From the NCBI GenBank assembly GCA_963739085.1, contig CAVTZA010000004.1:248001-312000 (forward strand): 64,000 nucleotides of DNA, in the 5' to 3' direction. Every line of letters begins with the position of its first letter. The stretch's first letter is position 1. This document shows positions 63,013-64,000 of the stretch, piece by piece. The notes below the pieces were generated by a model, which did no database searches, was not told the DNA's origin, and saw only the letters and a program-made list of their open reading frames with translations. Both the position numbers and the translations under genes were made by a program. The stretch is from DATFQE01 sp963739085 (GTDB taxonomy: Bacteria; Actinomycetota; Thermoleophilia; Gaiellales; Gaiellaceae).

Positions 63013-63906
63013 TCAGGCCCTCAGGACGATGCGGCCCACGACCTCGCCGGCCTCGACGAGCCGGTGGGCCTCGGCCGCCTCGTCGAGCGGCAGCACCCGC
63101 TCCACCCAGGGGTGCAGCTCACCGCGGGCGGCCTGCTCGAGCAGGCCGACGAATGCTTCACGCGGCGTCAGCTGGCCGGCGATGCCTTCGATGCGGGCGC
63201 GCTTGCCGACGATCCCCCAGACGCTGAACGACACGGTCGGGTCGCCGACCGCACCAGGTGTGATCAACCGTCCTTCACGGCCGAGCGCGGACACGCTGCT
63301 CTCGAACGTGCGCGCGCCGAGCGGCTCCCAGACCACGTCGGCGCCCAGCTCGGCGATGCGCGGATCGTCGTAGGCGAGCGGCTCCGCGCCGAGCTCTCGA
63401 AGCCGGTGGTGCTTCGCCTCGCTCGCGGTCGCGAACACCTCGGCGCCGAGCGAACGGCCGATGTCGATGGCGGCCTGGCCCGTGGCGCTCGAGCCGCCCT
63501 GAACGAAGAGCCGCTTGCCCGCGGCGAGCTCGCCGCGGCCGACCACGCCCCACCAGGCTGTCCGGTACGGGGTCGTCATCGAGGCCGCGACGACCGCGTC
63601 GACGCCGTCGGGGAGCGGGAAGACCCCGGCCTCGTCCGCCACGGTCAGCTCTGCGTAGGCGCCCTTCGCGCCGGCGACGACGACCCGCTCGCCGGTGTCG
63701 ACCCGGGTCCCAGCCGCGTCGCCGGGATTGCCGAGCACGAGCGGGAACGACGAGGCCCCGCCCTTGCGCTGGTTGACGTCGAAGCGGTTGACGCCTGCTG
63801 CCTCGACGCGCACGAGGGCCTGTCCTTCCGCGGGCTCCGGCTCTGCGATCTCCTCGATCCGGATCACCTCGGGGCCGCCGGTCTCATGTATGACCGCCGC
63901 GCGCAC
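63013..63906 (-). CDS. Quinone oxidoreductase-like MDR protein (zinc-independent)
   Basis: 297 residues from the GTG at 63906. MDR family layout: RAAVIHETGGPEVIRIEEIA at the N-terminus, EAAGVNRFDVNQRKG near 45, a Rossmann motif RLFVQGGSSATGQAAIDIGR near 138, and a C-terminal EVVGRIVLRA. The structural and catalytic zinc cysteines of alcohol dehydrogenases are absent, as in NADPH:quinone reductases. The start lies 7 nt after TAGCGT. It is 23 bp from the tRNA. Confidence 0.9.
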   Translation of the reverse strand: MRAAVIHETGGPEVIRIEEIAEPEPAEGQALVRVEAAGVNRFDVNQRKGGASSFPLVLGNPGDAAGTRVDTGERVVVAGAKGAYAELTVADEAGVFPLPDGVDAVVAASMTTPYRTAWWGVVGRGELAAGKRLFVQGGSSATGQAAIDIGRSLGAEVFATASEAKHHRLRELGAEPLAYDDPRIAELGADVVWEPLGARTFESSVSALGREGRLITPGAVGDPTVSFSVWGIVGKRARIEGIAGQLTPREAFVGLLEQAARGELHPWVERVLPLDEAAEAHRLVEAGEVVGRIVLRA

Positions 63907-63913
63907 GGAAACA

Positions 63914-63922
63914 ACGCTAGCG
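63914..63922. promoter_or_regulatory. Shared divergent -10 region, CGCTAGCG palindrome
   Basis: TAGCGT (minus strand, 63914-63919) is 7 nt before the MDR GTG. The palindrome CGCTAGCG (63915-63922) places a TAGCGA on the plus strand a few bases before the lipoprotein ATG. The two promoters therefore overlap. Confidence 0.5.
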
Positions 63923-63928
63923 ATTCCC

Positions 63929-64000
63929 ATGCGTCGTGTCGCTCTGCTCCTCCTGGCTCTCGCCCTCGCCGGCTGCGGGCAGCCCACCGAGCCCACGAAA
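63929..64000 (+). CDS. Start of a lipoprotein gene, cut by window end
   Basis: 24 codons visible: MRRVALLLLALALAGCGQPT, a lipoprotein signal peptide with lipobox LALAGC, lipidated Cys16. The product cannot be identified. It is divergent from the MDR gene with 22 bp between the start codons. Confidence 0.7.
   Translation, partial: MRRVALLLLALALAGCGQPTEPTK

Overview
The window is a high-GC, gene-dense chromosomal segment. It encodes a complete 14-subunit complex I in nuoA-N order, a CIRCE-type groES-groEL operon, lipA/lipB, a 2-oxo acid dehydrogenase (E1 alpha, E1 beta, E2), frequent GTG starts and GTGA/ATGA gene overlaps. Many genes have a TANNNT -10 box only 6-10 nt before the start codon, so much mRNA is probably leaderless. 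Together this suggests a deep-branching actinobacterium, possibly Thermoleophilia (Gaiellales/Solirubrobacterales-like). That placement is inference; no rRNA or marker phylogeny is available here.

Layout. 1-1.9 kb: end of a membrane vWA (BatA/B-like) operon. 1.9-3.6 kb (-): EamA transporter and a YhaM-like OB+HD protein. 3.6-8.2 kb (+): tightly coupled DUF1015, inositol-phosphatase-like, DUF72 and Mrp genes, then a HAD phosphatase. 8.3-12.2 kb: compact Ldh-family gene facing a five-gene minus operon (UPF0173, small protein, DUF1028, two tandem cupin-TPR paralogues). 12.2-14.9 kb: membrane class III cyclase, small membrane protein, metallophosphoesterase. 14.9-28.9 kb (-): nuoA-N. 29-34 kb: HesB-type Fe-S protein, multicopper oxidase, ferredoxin-NADP reductase type 2, fumarase.

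34-50 kb is the unusual, secretion-rich part. It holds an M6 metalloprotease, two very large secreted BNR/sortilin-like beta-propeller proteins, three small paralogous secreted beta-domain proteins on the opposite strand, a lipoprotein, a branched-chain-amino-acid-type ABC cassette (LivH, fused LivM-LivG, solute-binding lipoprotein, no LivF), and a membrane-anchored secreted protein. Both propeller genes have a small paralogue divergently transcribed from their 5' side, so this is a duplicated two-gene module. In the second copy the propeller ORF is fused at its N-terminus to a ribbon-helix-helix DNA-binding domain followed by one membrane helix, a possible ToxR-like one-component membrane regulator.

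50-57 kb: lipoate genes beside the 2-oxo acid dehydrogenase that needs lipoate, then GrpB, zinc-ribbon and ASCH genes. 57.5-60.2 kb: NUDIX and groESL. 60.2-64 kb: cupin, sulfite-oxidase-like protein, cupredoxin lipoprotein, YgfZ, a tRNA-Arg with a GCG anticodon and a partial copy of it, a quinone-oxidoreductase-like MDR protein and the start of a lipoprotein.

At least ten reading-frame breaks occur in otherwise well-conserved genes (nuoG, the 29.6-kb membrane gene, both propellers, livH, livM twice, the 45.9-kb gene, ygfZ). Nine of the ten look like a single extra base. Sequence error in the assembly is the simplest explanation, and the affected genes are annotated here as single loci.
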